Source of the DNA: Alitta virens
Lineage: Eukaryota > Annelida > Polychaeta > Phyllodocida > Nereididae
Assembly (NCBI GenBank): GCA_932294295.1
Contig: OW028585.1
Coordinates: 25,090,813 to 25,154,812 of the forward strand
Length of the DNA: 64,000 bases
Direction: 5' to 3'
Part shown: one piece after another, positions 1-11,114 of the stretch
Numbering within the stretch: position 1 is the first letter of the stretch
Layout of the letters: every line of letters begins with the position of its first letter
Made by a program: the position numbers and the translations under genes
The notes under the pieces: model-generated
Database searches by the model: none
What the model was told of the DNA's origin: nothing
What the model saw: the letters and a program-made list of their open reading frames with translations, nothing else

Positions 1-713
1 AAAGTATTTTGGTGCTTGGTGTTGTTTCGTTATTTTATATGTTGATACTAATTGATCATAATTTGATATTTCTTGTATATATTACAAATTATACGTCAAA
101 ACAACGCGACTCAATCAAATAGTATACTGAAAGAATTATATTCACTTAAAGCCTTTTTAATGATTGGAGAGACTGTTAGACATGCATGCATACTCATGAA
201 TATGCAGGTCACCGTCAAATGTCTGAAATGGTGGTTCTGAGTTTCTGAGTTTGTAATACAAGAAGATTTTATGAGCCATTACAGGACAGTCTTTCAACTC
301 AGGCCCACGGTGTAAATAATAAATCTTTGCACTATTTGGGTCTTTGCTTTTTCACGCTTCATAGTTAAATCAAATTCAGACTTCCTTTATTTCTTCAAAG
401 AAGTATATGTTGAGGCTTTGCTGATGTCCGACCATTGTACTCGGTAACTATATATATATACTGAGCCAAGTTGGCCTGTTTCCCATTGAAACCCATTATA
501 ATTTAGTCATTATAAAGAGCTTTTTGCCTCGAGGTGTACATAATTTCCTGCTGAGCAGATTTTACTGCAAGGGACAACAACTGCATCTCACAGCAAACAC
601 TGCATCTACAGTGGTTTCTGCTGCAGCTGTTAATTTCTGCTGCAGCCATCTGACATATCTCATTCTCATTTATTTGGACTATATGTAACAGGAATTAAAA
701 AAATATATGTATG
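1..713. other. Unique left flank, no gene seen
   Basis: No coding exon, splice-flanked reading frame or repeat was recognised here. It ends where homology to the second copy of the duplication begins (714). It does not match the sequence just before the copy-2 start (50934-51646), so no third tandem copy lies immediately upstream. Confidence 0.6.
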
Positions 714-1211
714 GTGATGTGTGATCTTTCGTAATTAGTACAATGATGCTGCGTTGCAGAAGTTTTGACAACCTACGTAATACCAGTTTCTTTTAAAAAA
801 AGAGATCTGTCGTGTTTAGAAGAGAGGTTGATTTGTGGGCCATCGCCGCACTATCAAAATTAACTTTACATTTCATAAGATTAGTGAGGGATCATTAATG
901 GTGTCTTCCGGTGAAAATAAAGGCCATACTTTTGACCCGATTATTGCCAAATTATGATGAAAGTCTCATATTCATATCTTCTTTTGAGGCAGAAATATTT
1001 TGACTCGGGAAGCCTTCAATTCTTTAGCTTTCTGCAGCTGGGCGTGTGTTATCTAACTGCATACGCTGAGCCAAAAAAGAAAGCCTTCACAATTCAATTT
1101 GTTGCATTTCTCAAGACTCAGCCAAACTGCAGTGTATATAGTCACACCTTCATCTACATGTTTCACTTAAGTAATGACTATATAACAACCAACAAGTGAC
1201 TTTAATAGGAT

Positions 1212-1217
1212 TTTATT
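1212..1217 (-). terminator. Poly(A) signal of lectin gene copy 1
   Basis: AATAAA on the minus strand, about 75 nt beyond the stop codon at 1292-1294. This is a suitable cleavage/polyadenylation signal for the gene at 1292-4310. Confidence 0.6.
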
Positions 1218-1291
1218 ACAACATATTATACAGGATTTTGACCACAAAATTTCATCGTTTCTTTGATCCGCTTTTAAAGTGATCCGGCCGC

Positions 1292-4200
1292 TTACTTGAC
1301 GCATGAATATCTGACCTAAAGTGGACATAAAACACATCAAGTCATGCAACACATTGATTACCAGCAAATCATTCGTATCTACATGGCCAAATGTGCCATG
1401 TGCGTTTTCCATGAGAAAGATAAACGCATGGAAAACGCATGGTTTTTAGCTAATTATAATAAGGAAAAAACCATGCGTTTTCCATGCGTTTATCCTTCTC
1501 ATGGAAAACGCACGTAGCACAATTGGTCATGTAGTGAATATAATTACTATACCTGGAGATATTTGTAGGTGTTGTAACAAGGATTTCCAAAGAGTTCGTT
1601 AGTTGCCACAATTTCGCAGCGGTTTCTTCCATCACACAGTCCACGAACAATTGCTCTGAACAAATTATCGAAAGATAATATTCTGTAACAGCTATTTGTA
1701 CATCTGGCATCATGTATATTTGACATGTTAATTTCACTCATTTACAAAGTGGGCTTGACTATAGCCTGGCAGCAGTCCTGTAAATTTTCGTGGTATTTTG
1801 TAACAGGTTAAATAAACATTGTCTGGGCAGTGGGCAGTATACAGGCATCAGTGCCAACTGACACCATTTCACATCATTGAAAATGAGTAATTAGGTTTTA
1901 TTGGCGATGACTAGTTCATTCAGTGATAACATTCAACCATGGAGACACAGGTGGCTCCATGATGAAACAGTTTTAAAGCAGAAATTGCCGATTCACTGTA
2001 TGAAAACGATGATTGTGGAAAAATAACAGCATTTCAAGATCATTATTTATCAGTATAAAATAGATTAAGATAGATAGGAAGGCTGTAAAACTGCGTGCAC
2101 ATATAATCCCACGAAAAATATACAGACTCTGATCAAATGAGGGCAGGCTAGCTTGAATATAACAAAAACAATTCACAGCGGTTTTCCTTATTTGGATATT
2201 TCTAACATTTATCCAGACACAAATTTTAAAAACTGACCTGTCCGCATTAGCATTTCCTACACAGGTGGTGTCATCATCATGCGGAACGGAGTAAGGACAG
2301 AAGTTTTTCTTGTTGGAAGTTTGCTTGCGGCCATAGAAAGCCCATCGTACAAAGATGACACGCCCAGGTTCGCATGATATTCTCAGTGGTTCTGCATTAG
2401 GCTCAACACCGTTCCTCTGGCAGCCCCTTGCCACTCGTCTGATTTCACCTATAAAAGTAAATTTATATCTTCATTATCAAGGAAAGGAGAAACAAATCTA
2501 GGATGGAACCCTATCTGATGATCATGAAAGCAGTGTTTTTAACTTATAGGCTTATCTGTAGAATGATATTTTAGCCCTCTCTGTAGTATAATGTTGATTC
2601 ATTCTATTAAGCCTTTACTTATTGTATTATAATATTTCCCACAATTATTGTTTTTTCTCAGGGACCATTATATATTTGCAATTATGGTGAATAAAAAACA
2701 TTCTTTAAATGATAAGAAACTAGATTAATTAAATGGCGTTTATATCATTTAAAATTTAGAAAGTTTTGCTTTGATATATCACAAACATCTCTGTCTATTT
2801 GTTGCCCTGCATGACACAAAAAATGAGTATTTGATTTTCAATAATTATATTTGATAAGGTGATAAATCCAATGTCTTACCACAAGTTGTCGAAATCCATT
2901 CACATCTCTTGACACTGTCGTCCCATTCCAGAGGAGCAGGGCATGGGCGGTCATAGAAAACTCCTCCTGAGCAGGAGGCATAATTTGTACAAGATTTGCA
3001 CGAAGCATAATCTCCATCGGCTTGGTCGTTGCAGTTCTTCAGACACGTCCCTGAAAGTGATACAAAATGCCTTTATTTAGAATTGGTTCCCTCTGCATTA
3101 ATATAATTTCCTTTTCATTGATTATATTACTTTTACCATCTGCGTGCAATATTGGCAGAACTGAACTGGTTGCATTAGACCATCAATTGCTTTAAAAATC
3201 GGTCAGAAATATTCTGTGCATGTGTGTTTCACTACTCACCTGCAGCTAAAGAGGCTGCCTCTTCTTGTTGAACTTCCAGTTCATCATCATCAATTACTTC
3301 AAACAAAATAGGACAAAGCTAAATCAAGCAGCACACAAACTAAAGCTACAGTGTGCTAAATACTTATTCTTTGTTTATAACTATGGTATTCACTTGAGTA
3401 CTTTGTGAGTACAAACATTATCCAATACTTTTCAAATGTGACCTTAGGTCTTTTTTAAGGGCCAACACTGCTTAACATGCATTTTCCTCTACTCGTTTTT
3501 ACATGTTTTTATACTGGGCCATATGAAAAAACTCCTAGGAGATTATTTAACCCAGTGAAAATATACTAAAAAAAATATATATATATATGCATATGTATAT
3601 ATGTATATAAACTGACAGGACTCCAGATAGCAGGTCCATATCGTTCACTGTTGGTCCTCGGCCGCCAATCAGTAGGCCGGTGCCTTACCAGGCATTGTTA
3701 TTGAACCTCATACAATACAATTTATGGCCATTAAATGCTACAAAAGAGTAGCAGAACATTTTTATTGGTATTATGAAATAACATACCAGGTACTGCTGGC
3801 ACAGCAACTTCGGGCTTTGTATCCTTTGGAGCTGTAATACAAATGCTTATTAATAATTGCTGAGAAACCATACATGCTTGCCATTTTATCATATGACAAT
3901 CTACTAAAAAAAAAAATTTTGGAAACCCACGAATGATGAGAGAATAGGAAAGGCTATTATTGAAAGTTAGCTTACTTTACATCAGTGTGCCACGATTTTA
4001 GGTTATTAAATCAGAATATGACATAATAATGTTTTAGTATGTTTGTAAAACAATTATTTTTTAATATGCAACAGTTATTTTTCAGTAGGATTTATATGAA
4101 AATCTTGAAGTCAGGATTAATCATAGCACATCACAATCCTAAGTCACAATTATAAGACTTATCTTTCAAGGGCCTTTGCCATCAGAATTACCCACTTTAA

Positions 4201-4310
4201 CAATATGATATCTAAAGTCAATTTTAACAAAATATACTCTGTTAAATATATTACTTACCGGCAGCCACAAGAACCCCGAGGAGAGCAATGCAAAGAATTA
4301 GAAGTCTCAT
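1292..4310 (-). CDS. Secreted CBM14 + SUEL-type lectin protein, copy 1
   Basis: Seven-exon gene, predicted 220 aa. Exons on the minus strand: 4310-4259, 3831-3787, 3296-3240, 3050-2880, 2448-2238, 1655-1553 and 1315-1292, all with GT-AG sites and in frame throughout. Exon 1 encodes a signal peptide starting MRLLILCIALLG. Exons 2-3 give a Pro/Val linker and an acidic linker (VIDDDELEVQQEE). Exon 4 is a chitin-binding type-2 (CBM14) domain with eight cysteines and the DGDYASC...RPCP...WDD pattern. Exons 5-7 form a SUEL/rhamnose-binding lectin domain with eight cysteines, the YGR motif (FYGRK), GNPC in place of the usual GDPC, and KYL, ending VRYSCVK-stop. Family knowledge predicts a secreted protein binding chitin through CBM14 and rhamnose/galactose-type sugars through SUEL. 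The host role is not known. The first four introns are phase 1. A full copy lies at 52225-55243. Confidence 0.9.
1381..1532. mobile_element. Palindromic MITE-like element, copy 1
   Basis: A ~152-bp near-perfect hairpin with ends ACATGGCCAAATGTGCCA and a matching inverted right end ..GGTCATGT. It lies in the last intron of the lectin gene and is flanked by TA on both sides, consistent with a TA target duplication (Tc1/mariner-type). Related copies are at 4853-5005, 10962-11114 and 40975-41116, plus the three in the duplicated segment. It is too short to encode a transposase. Confidence 0.85.
1752..2065. repeat. Dispersed repeat shared with 38947-39215
   Basis: Begins with ATAGCCTGGCAGCAGT and continues through CGTGGTATTTTG, AAATTGCCGATTC and AAAATAACAGC. 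The same ordered blocks recur on the same strand at 38947-39215, although the host genes there run in opposite directions. It lies in intron 5 of the lectin gene and is more likely an old mobile repeat than shared intron ancestry. Confidence 0.7.
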
Positions 4311-4363
4311 GATGTCAACGTTGTCTCTGTTCTGCAGATTGGTGCTGCTTATTCCTTTGCAAG

Positions 4364-4385
4364 CTATTTATGGCAAATCTTATCA
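4364..4385 (-). promoter_or_regulatory. TATA-like box and GATA motif
   Basis: Minus strand: TGATAAG at 4385-4379 and CATAAATAG at about 4373-4365, lying 69-75 and ~55-63 nt upstream of the ATG. The decayed paralogue has the same pair at the same distances (27093-27071). That supports a shared core promoter; factor binding is inferred. Confidence 0.5.
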
Positions 4386-4389
4386 ATTT

Positions 4390-4852
4390 CAGTGACGACT
4401 AACTTACGTAACTTAAGGACATCCTGACATTCAAGCACATACTTCAAGGGGTGAGCTATATCCTTATTCCTTTTGTCTTTTGGTTTGATATACAATCATT
4501 TTTGAATGAACATGCGTCAATCAGATATTATCTGATGTGTTTGTTACCTCTGATAAGAATCACATCACAGGTCATTTATCCCATATTACACCCTTACATA
4601 TGTAATAAAACATCTGTTCGTTCCAGATCAGGTCATTTAAGCAATTGTTTATTGACCATGGTGTTATGAAGCATTAAAGAGGATCAACAGAATTTTGTTT
4701 TAAGTGTGTGTTTTCATCAATTGTTTTCTCAGAAGTCAAACAGGATGTTTTTGTCTTGTTTATACATTCTGAATTCAATAAAATGTACAGCGAATACTGT
4801 TATTTTTTCTTGCAAATTGATTACCTTGTATGAGAGTTAAAAAGTATAATGT
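4390..4852. other. Upstream region without recognised gene
   Basis: AT-rich sequence between the lectin promoter and the next MITE. A 72-codon frame at 4451-4669 has no recognisable similarity or splice context. An AATAAA on the plus strand near 4777 has no identified gene. Confidence 0.4.
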
Positions 4853-5005
4853 ACATGGCCAAATGTGCAACGTGCGTTTTCCACGCGTTTGGATAAACGC
4901 ATGGAAAACGCATGGTTTTCACCTCATGTTAATTAGGCAAAAACCATGCGTTTTACATGAGTTTATCCTTCTCATGGAAAATGCACGTGGCACATTTGGC
5001 CATGA
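4853..5005. mobile_element. Palindromic MITE-like element, copy 2
   Basis: Same hairpin family as 1381-1532: ACATGGCCAAATGTGC at the left end, ACATTTGGCCATGA at the right, and an AACGCATGGTTTT core in the middle. Located upstream of the lectin gene. Confidence 0.85.
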
Positions 5006-5666
5006 TATATAGCTAATAAAATATCAATCAATGATGATAGTATGTCAAGTTTTGTCAACACGCAATGCCATCATGCAATAAGATAATTATGTTTGTAAAA
5101 GAAAAGAGTGCGCATCCATTGATGATTTTAAAAGAAAGGCTAAAAATGTATTTTTACCACTGTAATTCGTCAAATGCTCTTATTCTGAATGTTTTATTGA
5201 TGATTTTATTCTCGTTTTTATATTAGTATATATTGTATTTTAACTCTACAGGGCCCTGTTTTAAACAGACAGTAGTCTGATAGGTTACCCTGTTAAAATA
5301 TACTGAAATAAATAAATCATTGAACTGTTGCTGACGCATGCCCATATCGAACTGATGTGGCATTTTGCCTAAATCCAGGTTCAGACACCCCAAGACAACA
5401 GGCTTGACGCTGGTTGGCATGAAGCCACGCAAAGAAATAAAATTCAAGACACAGAATTGGCTCCCTAATGATGACTGTAGTGTAGTGTAGGCACCTGTCA
5501 TTACAATAGTTTTCATTATTCCTGCACTGTAATAAGTTTCTATAGCTGTCGTGCAATTTAACCATAGTCTTAACAGCTAATTTGGTATGCAGCCTGCTAC
5601 TGTTAATCTTTAACAGAAAGATGCCGTAAATCTATCCTACAACATTATACTATAAAATTTACAGCT
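5006..5666. other. Intergenic, LINE-tail-like remnant, no gene
   Basis: No intact gene. The stretch near 5090-5300 resembles the 3' tail of a LINE (CAGGGCCCTGTTTTAAACAG, then AATAAATAAATC) without a readable protein. Frames at 5223-5565 are unsupported. Confidence 0.3.
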
Positions 5667-6433
5667 AAAGCCCCTGTCTCACATAGCCGGTTTTGCCGTA
5701 GTGAACCCATAGTATTACATAATGGTTATGCAACAGCTTTTTTCGCTGGGTTGGCAACGGATTCTGGCGGCAAAAAGGGATCTACGGGTGAATCGGCGGG
5801 TTCTATGGGTGACTCGGCGGGTTCTACGGGTGACTCGGCGGGTTCTACAGGTCACTCGGCAGGTTCTACGGGTCACTCGGAGGGTTCTACAGGTCACTAG
5901 AAGTAAGACAACGGGTAGTAGGAGTAACTCGACGACTACCAGGAGTAATCTGCCGACTTCAACCGGTGACTCGCCGACTGCTACCAGCGTCAGCATCAGA
6001 GTAGGCAGAGTGGGGGGTTGTATATACTTTAAAAGGCTGCTGCTCCCCTAATATAAGTCTGATTTTTGTCAAATAAGACTTAATTGTAGTATAGTTCATA
6101 CTGATTCCATACGTGTTTTCAGATCGAAAATATACCAAATATTAAGCAGGTTACCCGCCGGCTTCCACTGGTGACCCACCGGCTTCCACGAGTAGTCCGC
6201 CGGCTTTTTGGACACCAGGGAGTTTGCCATGGGTGAGCCATGCAAGCATGGCCCTCCTGGCTGCTGGGCCCGAGTTTCCCAGCTTGGCCACGAGTCCCAG
6301 GAGTCAGTCGACGGGTATCCCCGGGTATCGGCGGGTGGCAGTTGGGTTGGAGCCGGGAAGCGTGTTGCGTAACTGTTATATAATACTACGGGTTCACTAC
6401 GGGAAAACCGGCTATGTGAGACCGGGGTTTAAA
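5667..6433. mobile_element. GC-rich TIR element, short copy
   Basis: Bounded by inverted repeats: left AAAGCCCCTGTCTCACATAG followed by CCGGTTTTGCCGTAGTGAA, right the same sequence reversed (TATGTGAGACCGGGG). The GC-rich subterminal parts hold minisatellite-like units such as GACTCGGCGGGTTCTACGGG. It has no transposase, so it is a non-autonomous DNA transposon. Same family as 12333-15158 and 46665-49258. The repeat arrays give several open frames that are not genes. Confidence 0.8.
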
Positions 6434-8635
6434 GCAAGGCATTCTACCGCAGTTTACACACTATATTGCTGTGCAATATATAAAATCCACCATACAGCAT
6501 GTCACTGTATAATTTATTGGAGTTACAGTAAATTTCAACTATATTATGATACCCTAAAATTTACGGTAGATGGCCCAACAATGGCTTATTTTAGGGGCTC
6601 AAAGGTAGCCAACGTGTAAGTACAACAGTATTTTATGGTAAGGTGACAATTGTATGATTTTATGGTAGTGATCGTCAAAACTTAACAGATGTATGTGCCA
6701 TAGATTTTATGGCAAACCTCCGTTTGTTCTTTATTATGGTAGACTTGTTTTTGCATCAAATTACTGTGCAAAGACCTCCACCTAGATGCCGTAACAAGAA
6801 TATTCTTTTTTAGAAAAAGAATAGATACCTGGTGTTGTGTGTAGAATGCCAGCAGCACTAGGCCTACAATGTAAACACTTTAATACAGTATGATGGCTAC
6901 TGCCTCATTAAGACCAGTGTTTGTGCCTTGTATAGTCCATTCTTTACTTAGAATTTCACAAATTTATTTATCTATTGTATAAATATAAATTCTACACATT
7001 GTTCTGAACAATTCAGTCTTTATTTGACGAAATCGGGCCAATATTAGAAGAGCAGCAGCCTTTTTAAAGTATATGAATACCTATGCCATAGCATAGGCAT
7101 CCCCCTCCCTGCCTACGCTGCCTACGCTGCTGCTGCTTTGACCCAAATATTTTCAGACTCAGACAGTTGTTCGCTTATAGATACCTGGACTGTCATAGAA
7201 CATAGTATGATAGTTCTATACTTGATTAAGGCCTAGGCCCAGGTATAAAAACCACAGGAATTTCTTCGCAGTGTGGGACATATACCATGATGCCATTACA
7301 CAATGGTTCCACTCAATTTGATTTTGCAAAATTCAATAAAATGTGTTGATTTTTTTTTCAAATATACATATAACAAAGTGCCAACTTTCTAGATCATTTG
7401 ACCAAAGTGTCTTTGAAAACAATCAGAATTGCTCGGTTTGCTAGTACCTGTCACATGACAAGCGACATCTCTCCTGGTTACTTCGATAAAACAGTCTTTT
7501 CTTAAGATATTTGTGCCTAAGGTCAATTCTGTCAGAAATAATCAGTTCTGGTGATTGGTGTTTTGAACATCATGGCATTTTTGACAGGCAGAATCCTCCT
7601 TCAGCAAAAAATGATAGAAGACCTATTGTAAATCCTTTGCGAAATACGTTCCTCTTATCTGAAAATCAAAGTAAACATCATTGTCCTCTTCAAGATAGGG
7701 ACCAGGAAAATATTTATGATCCCAAAAACAATGTATTTGTAAATCAGGTGAGACGAGAACTTTGCCAAAACATTCAGACTTCAAAGCGTGGTTTACGTCA
7801 CTTACGGATGCACCAAAAAATCTAATCAGCGAAACATTACCTCATCCTACTGAGATTTACTTTTTGTATGAAGTTAAAATGCTGGGAGTATACGAAACAA
7901 CAAATTATTACTCTTTTTTGACAAATTGTTTTAAAGTTGCTTTATAAAACTATCTATCTGAAACTAAACAACTCCGTTTCAAACAATAATTGTTCATGCG
8001 TTATCAAGTATTAGTAAAAATGTGTAAAAATATTTCAATTTCTTATCGAAAGTACTTTTGTTTTAGGAGGGGCTATTTTTTCTACCCTTCAGTTCTGTTT
8101 TACCCTTTAGTTTTAGAAATACCGGAGCTTAGGAGGTTCATGCATCAATGCACGATGAGAATAAACACCCAGTAAATAACAGAATTCAGTGTGACCAAAT
8201 TATTATTTATTATTTCTTAGTTATAGTCTAGAATCACCGCTCAAGCAATTTTAACAGACTTTACAATCACACACCTTGGCAGGCCAATCCAGAGTCTTTC
8301 TCAGCTCACTGGGGAGTATTCAGCATTGAACACGGGGTTAACTGCAGGGGCTTAAGAGCTCACATCAGTACAATCGCCAATACATTTAATGATCTAAGAA
8401 ACTTGTCAAAACTACATCAAAAGATCACTCAGTGACAAATTGCACATTTCATAGATGGTCAGAGTACATAATGAATGTCCATATTTGTATTTCTTTACTG
8501 CTATTTCACAAACCACGTACACACAGTTAAATTTAAAATGTATTGATTTCATGTCCACAAGATTCAGTTAAAACCCACCCTGGTGAGTTGAAACTCAAAG
8601 AACATGAAATCAATAATGTTCACCAGACTCTGTGA
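6434..8635. other. Intergenic: repeat debris and an unrecognised ORF
   Basis: 7015-7140 is an inverted fragment of the inner part of the GC-rich element (GAGCAGCAGCC... CCCTCCCTGCCTACGCTG). A 104-codon frame at 7511-7825 ends in a run rich in Arg/Lys/His and overlaps another frame (7762-7947). I do not recognise either and see no firm splice model. The rest is AT-rich. Confidence 0.4.
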
Positions 8636-8692
8636 TATGGTAGCCATGGAGTATACTTTGTAGTGCGAAGGTTTCGACCCACGATAGGGACA

Positions 8693-9082
8693 CCTTCGCA
8701 CCACAAAATGCCTTCGCACCACAAAATGCCTTTGCACCACAAAATGCCTTCGCACCACGAAATACCTTCGCACCACGAAATACCTTCGCACCACAAAATG
8801 CCTTCGCACCACAAAATGCCTTTGCACCACAAAATGCCTTCGCACCACGAAATACCTTCGCACCACGAAATACCTTCGCACCACGAAATACCTTCGCACC
8901 AAAAAATACCTTCGCACCACAAAATGCCTTCGCACCAAAAAATACCTTCGCACCACAAAATGCCTTCGCACCAAAAAATACCTTCGCACCACGAAATACC
9001 TTCGCACCACAAAATGCCTTCGCACCACGAAATACCTTCGCACCACAAAATGCCTTCGCACCACGAAATACCTTTGCCCCCC
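8693..9082. repeat. 18-bp minisatellite, ~21.7 units
   Basis: Tandem array of CCTTCGCACCACAAAATG and variants (CACGAAATA, CAAAAAATA). Because 18 is a multiple of three and most units lack stops, four frames stay open for 150-200 codons. These are by-products, not genes. Confidence 0.97.
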
Positions 9083-9382
9083 AACAGTGTATCGAACCAC
9101 GAAAGTAATTGCTATTATAACTACAGGCAACTTCGTAAGTGTGGTAACAATTTCTCCTCATCTCTCCCTCTTTTATTCCTCCTTCACTACTCCTCATTTT
9201 GTGACGCATCTTGATGTAAGTTATTAGGGTGTTTTATATTGTCTGGAAGCCTAAATTTGCGTGCCCATATCTCTAAATGTATTTTACCTGGAATAATGTT
9301 TAATATCGCTATCGATAGGTGATTTTATTAGCTAATGCGATTTTTCTAACCTGAAAGTTTAGTAGCAATTTGGTGGGCAAGT

Positions 9383-9530
9383 TAGTAACTTTCGTGCCAA
9401 GAATGTTGGTACTTTCGTAGTACGAAAGTTGGTACTTTCTTGGAGGGAAAGGTACTTTCTTGGGATGAAAGTAGGTACTTTTCTGGGGTGGAAATGAGTA
9501 ACTTTCGTGGCACGAAATTGGGACTGTTGT
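9383..9530. repeat. Degenerate ~23-bp tandem array
   Basis: Repeats of the type TTGGTACTTTCTTGGAGGGA, with TACTTTCGTAGTACGAAAGT forming small palindromes. The ACTTTCGTGGCACGAAA variant is close to the reverse complement of the neighbouring 18-bp unit, so the two arrays may share an origin. Confidence 0.7.
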
Positions 9531-9602
9531 GGTGCGAAGGTTACTGTCTCCCCAATAAACCACAAGACATCAAAGTGTACTCTTCTGCCACCATACTTGG
9601 AG

Positions 9603-9776
9603 TGGGGGCCTAGCTCAGTGGTAGCGCGCAGGGCTTCCAACCACTGGGTCCCCAGTTCAATTCCCGGTCGAGCCTATGTTGGATGGCTGTTTCATCCTTT
9701 GTCTCATTGCCATGGTCCCTACCTGTCCTAATTAGCCCACCAGGTGCAGAAATACAGGACGTAAAGCCCTAATCCA
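9603..9776 (+). mobile_element. tRNA-derived SINE, family 1
   Basis: The 5' part resembles a tRNA: box A-like TAGCTCAGTGGTAGCGCGC, then box B-like AGTTCAATTCCC. The body contains ATGTTGGATGGCTGTTTCAT and ends near AAATACAGGACGTAAAGCCC. A diverged partial copy lies at 26775-26925. The non-tRNA tail argues against a functional tRNA gene. Confidence 0.8.
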
Positions 9777-10458
9777 CCACCACTGCCACCATACTTCGAG
9801 TTGAAACTTTCGAGATTTCAAAAGAGTCTTGTGAAGATTACTGAGATTCGGGTACCAGTCTACCTGGAATGACAGTTTAAACTAATTTCAGTCTAACTGA
9901 CTTGGTATGTCATGTTTGCACTCAGTTTTATTGGCTGTCAACTGGTGAAACGTCAAGCCCTTACTGGCCTTGATATGATTAGATGTCTAGTTGAGCTGGT
10001 TTATTTTGATTAGCCAATCAAACAAGCCAATGCAGGCAAATTTTCCTACCTAACGTACTCAAGTGGCCTCCACCAATTATATCAATTGATTTGCCTATCA
10101 ACCTGGATATGAGTAAAATTATATTGTATGCATATTCCTCTTATAACATATGGGTTTTTGGAAAACACTTTGCACAGTATAATTGATAAACTGTAAATAA
10201 AATACAGTGCTTCATTTATTTCCCCCCCCCCCTGTTTATCTCTAATATACTGTTGTCTCATTTCAAGGAAGGAGTAGGAGGTGCTAACACCACCCAACGA
10301 GGTTCTCCAGGAAAGCATTATTTATTTGAGCAATAATCGATTATGTAAAAACAAATATATATATTCTAATTTTTAACTGTGGAATACCAATTGCCAAAAA
10401 AAAAAAACCCCTGTAAGTTGCACTCAAAGATTCACCTGTCCTATACAATAGACAATAC
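9777..10458. other. Intergenic, no gene recognised
   Basis: AT-rich, with a C-run (10212-10222) whose length differs between the two duplication copies. No coding evidence. Confidence 0.4.
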
Positions 10459-10735
10459 ACTAGGTGGCTTAATGGTTAAGGCATCCGCCAATTCCACATT
10501 GGCCAGCTCTGCTAAAATCCTGGGTTCGAATCCCTGCTCGGGCACTCTTTATGAGCTACATCCCAGCTGGATGTCAATCGCATGAGACGTTCAATTGGAG
10601 GCGTCTTGTAGACCTACTATGTATCTATGCTGAGGAAATTTAAAGACTCCACCCATGGGGTAAATGTGTAACACGGTGTTGACTCCAAGCCTATCATCTC
10701 ATCATTGTGTCTGCTTCTGGCAGCTGGTCATATAA
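10459..10735 (+). mobile_element. tRNA-derived SINE, family 2
   Basis: Begins GGTGGCTTAATGGTTAAGGC (box A) followed by GGGTTCGAATCCC (box B). The body includes GATGTCAATCGCATGAGACG, GACTCCACCCATGGGGTAAA and GGCAGCTGGTCATATAA. Diverged copies are at 16774-16960, 27535-27650 and 36325-36560. Confidence 0.85.
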
Positions 10736-10754
10736 CTTATAAGCTGACTAAGCT

Positions 10755-10920
10755 TCAGTACCAGCAGCATTGAAACACAGACATAGACATACAGTGGCTC
10801 AGATGTTATGGTTTTACCAATACCTCATTACATGACCAGCTACCTAAGACAGACGTAATAATAAGATGATTAGGTCTACAACATGTTACACATGAATACC
10901 CCTCCCCCCCCCCCCCCTGA
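10755..10920. repeat. Dispersed repeat ending in poly-C
   Basis: Shares AGCAGCATTGAAACACAG, GGCTCAGATGTTATG, ATGACCAGCTACCT and AGACAGACGTAATAATAAGA with 15235-15385. Both copies end in a C-run, which is probably part of the element. Confidence 0.65.
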
Positions 10921-10961
10921 GTGAAGGGTCTTTTACCTGCTTTGGCATGTAAGAATGATGA

Positions 10962-11114
10962 ACATAGCCAAATGTGCCATGGGCGTTTTCCATGCGTTTG
11001 GATAAATGCATGGAAAATGCATGGTTTTTGCCTTATTAAAATTAGCTAAAAACCATGCGTTTTCCATGCGTTTATCCAACTCATGAAAAACGCATGTAGC
11101 ACATTTGGCCATGA
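10962..11114. mobile_element. Palindromic MITE-like element, copy 3
   Basis: Hairpin of the same family as 1381-1532 (ACATAGCCAAATGTGCCA ... ACATTTGGCCATGA). The left end has one change from the consensus GGCC. Confidence 0.85.

Larger units (their letters stand above)
8636..9600. mobile_element. Foldback-like element enclosing minisatellites
   Basis: The left border (ATGGAGTATACTTTGTAGTG, near 8646-8666) recurs in inverted, diverged form at 9560-9595 (CATCAAAGTGTACTCTTCTG then CCACCATAC). Both borders abut GTGCGAAGGTT-type sequence. The interior is an 18-bp minisatellite (8693-9082) and a ~23-bp degenerate array (9383-9530). The superfamily is not identified. Confidence 0.5.

Noticed and set aside
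201..222. Alternative last exon for the lectin gene reading YACMSN
   Set aside because: A better exon with V-x-Y-x-C and an immediate stop (VRYSCVK) exists at 1315-1292 with a good acceptor, and it lies inside the duplicated unit.
1..713. Evidence for a third tandem copy to the left
   Set aside because: 1-713 does not match the end of the repeat unit (50934-51646), so the unit does not continue leftward.
1973..2237. C-terminal extension of the first lectin exon reading past the donor (to 1973)
   Set aside because: The donor at 2238/2237 (ACAG|GTCAGT) joins in phase to the exon at 1655-1553, completing the lectin domain. The read-through sequence is intronic repeat.
7511..7947. Overlapping 104- and 61-codon frames as a gene
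   Set aside because: No recognised domain, no signal peptide, no convincing exon borders, and the two frames overlap in different phases. Recorded only as an unrecognised frame.
8693..9082. CRISPR-like repeat array
   Set aside because: Units are contiguous with no unique spacers, and the context is an animal genome.
8564..9214. Four overlapping open frames of 154-199 codons in the 18-bp array
   Set aside because: They are frame-open translations of a tandem repeat whose period is divisible by three. Low-complexity repeats, no signal peptide or domain, and the same effect occurs on both strands.
9603..9675. Candidate tRNA gene
   Set aside because: A and B box-like sequence is present, but the 3' part continues into a SINE body that recurs at 26775, and I could not form a full cloverleaf with a plausible acceptor stem.
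10459..10540. Candidate tRNA gene with box A and GGGTTCGAATCCC
   Set aside because: Head of SINE family 2, with four diverged copies in the window and a common non-tRNA tail.
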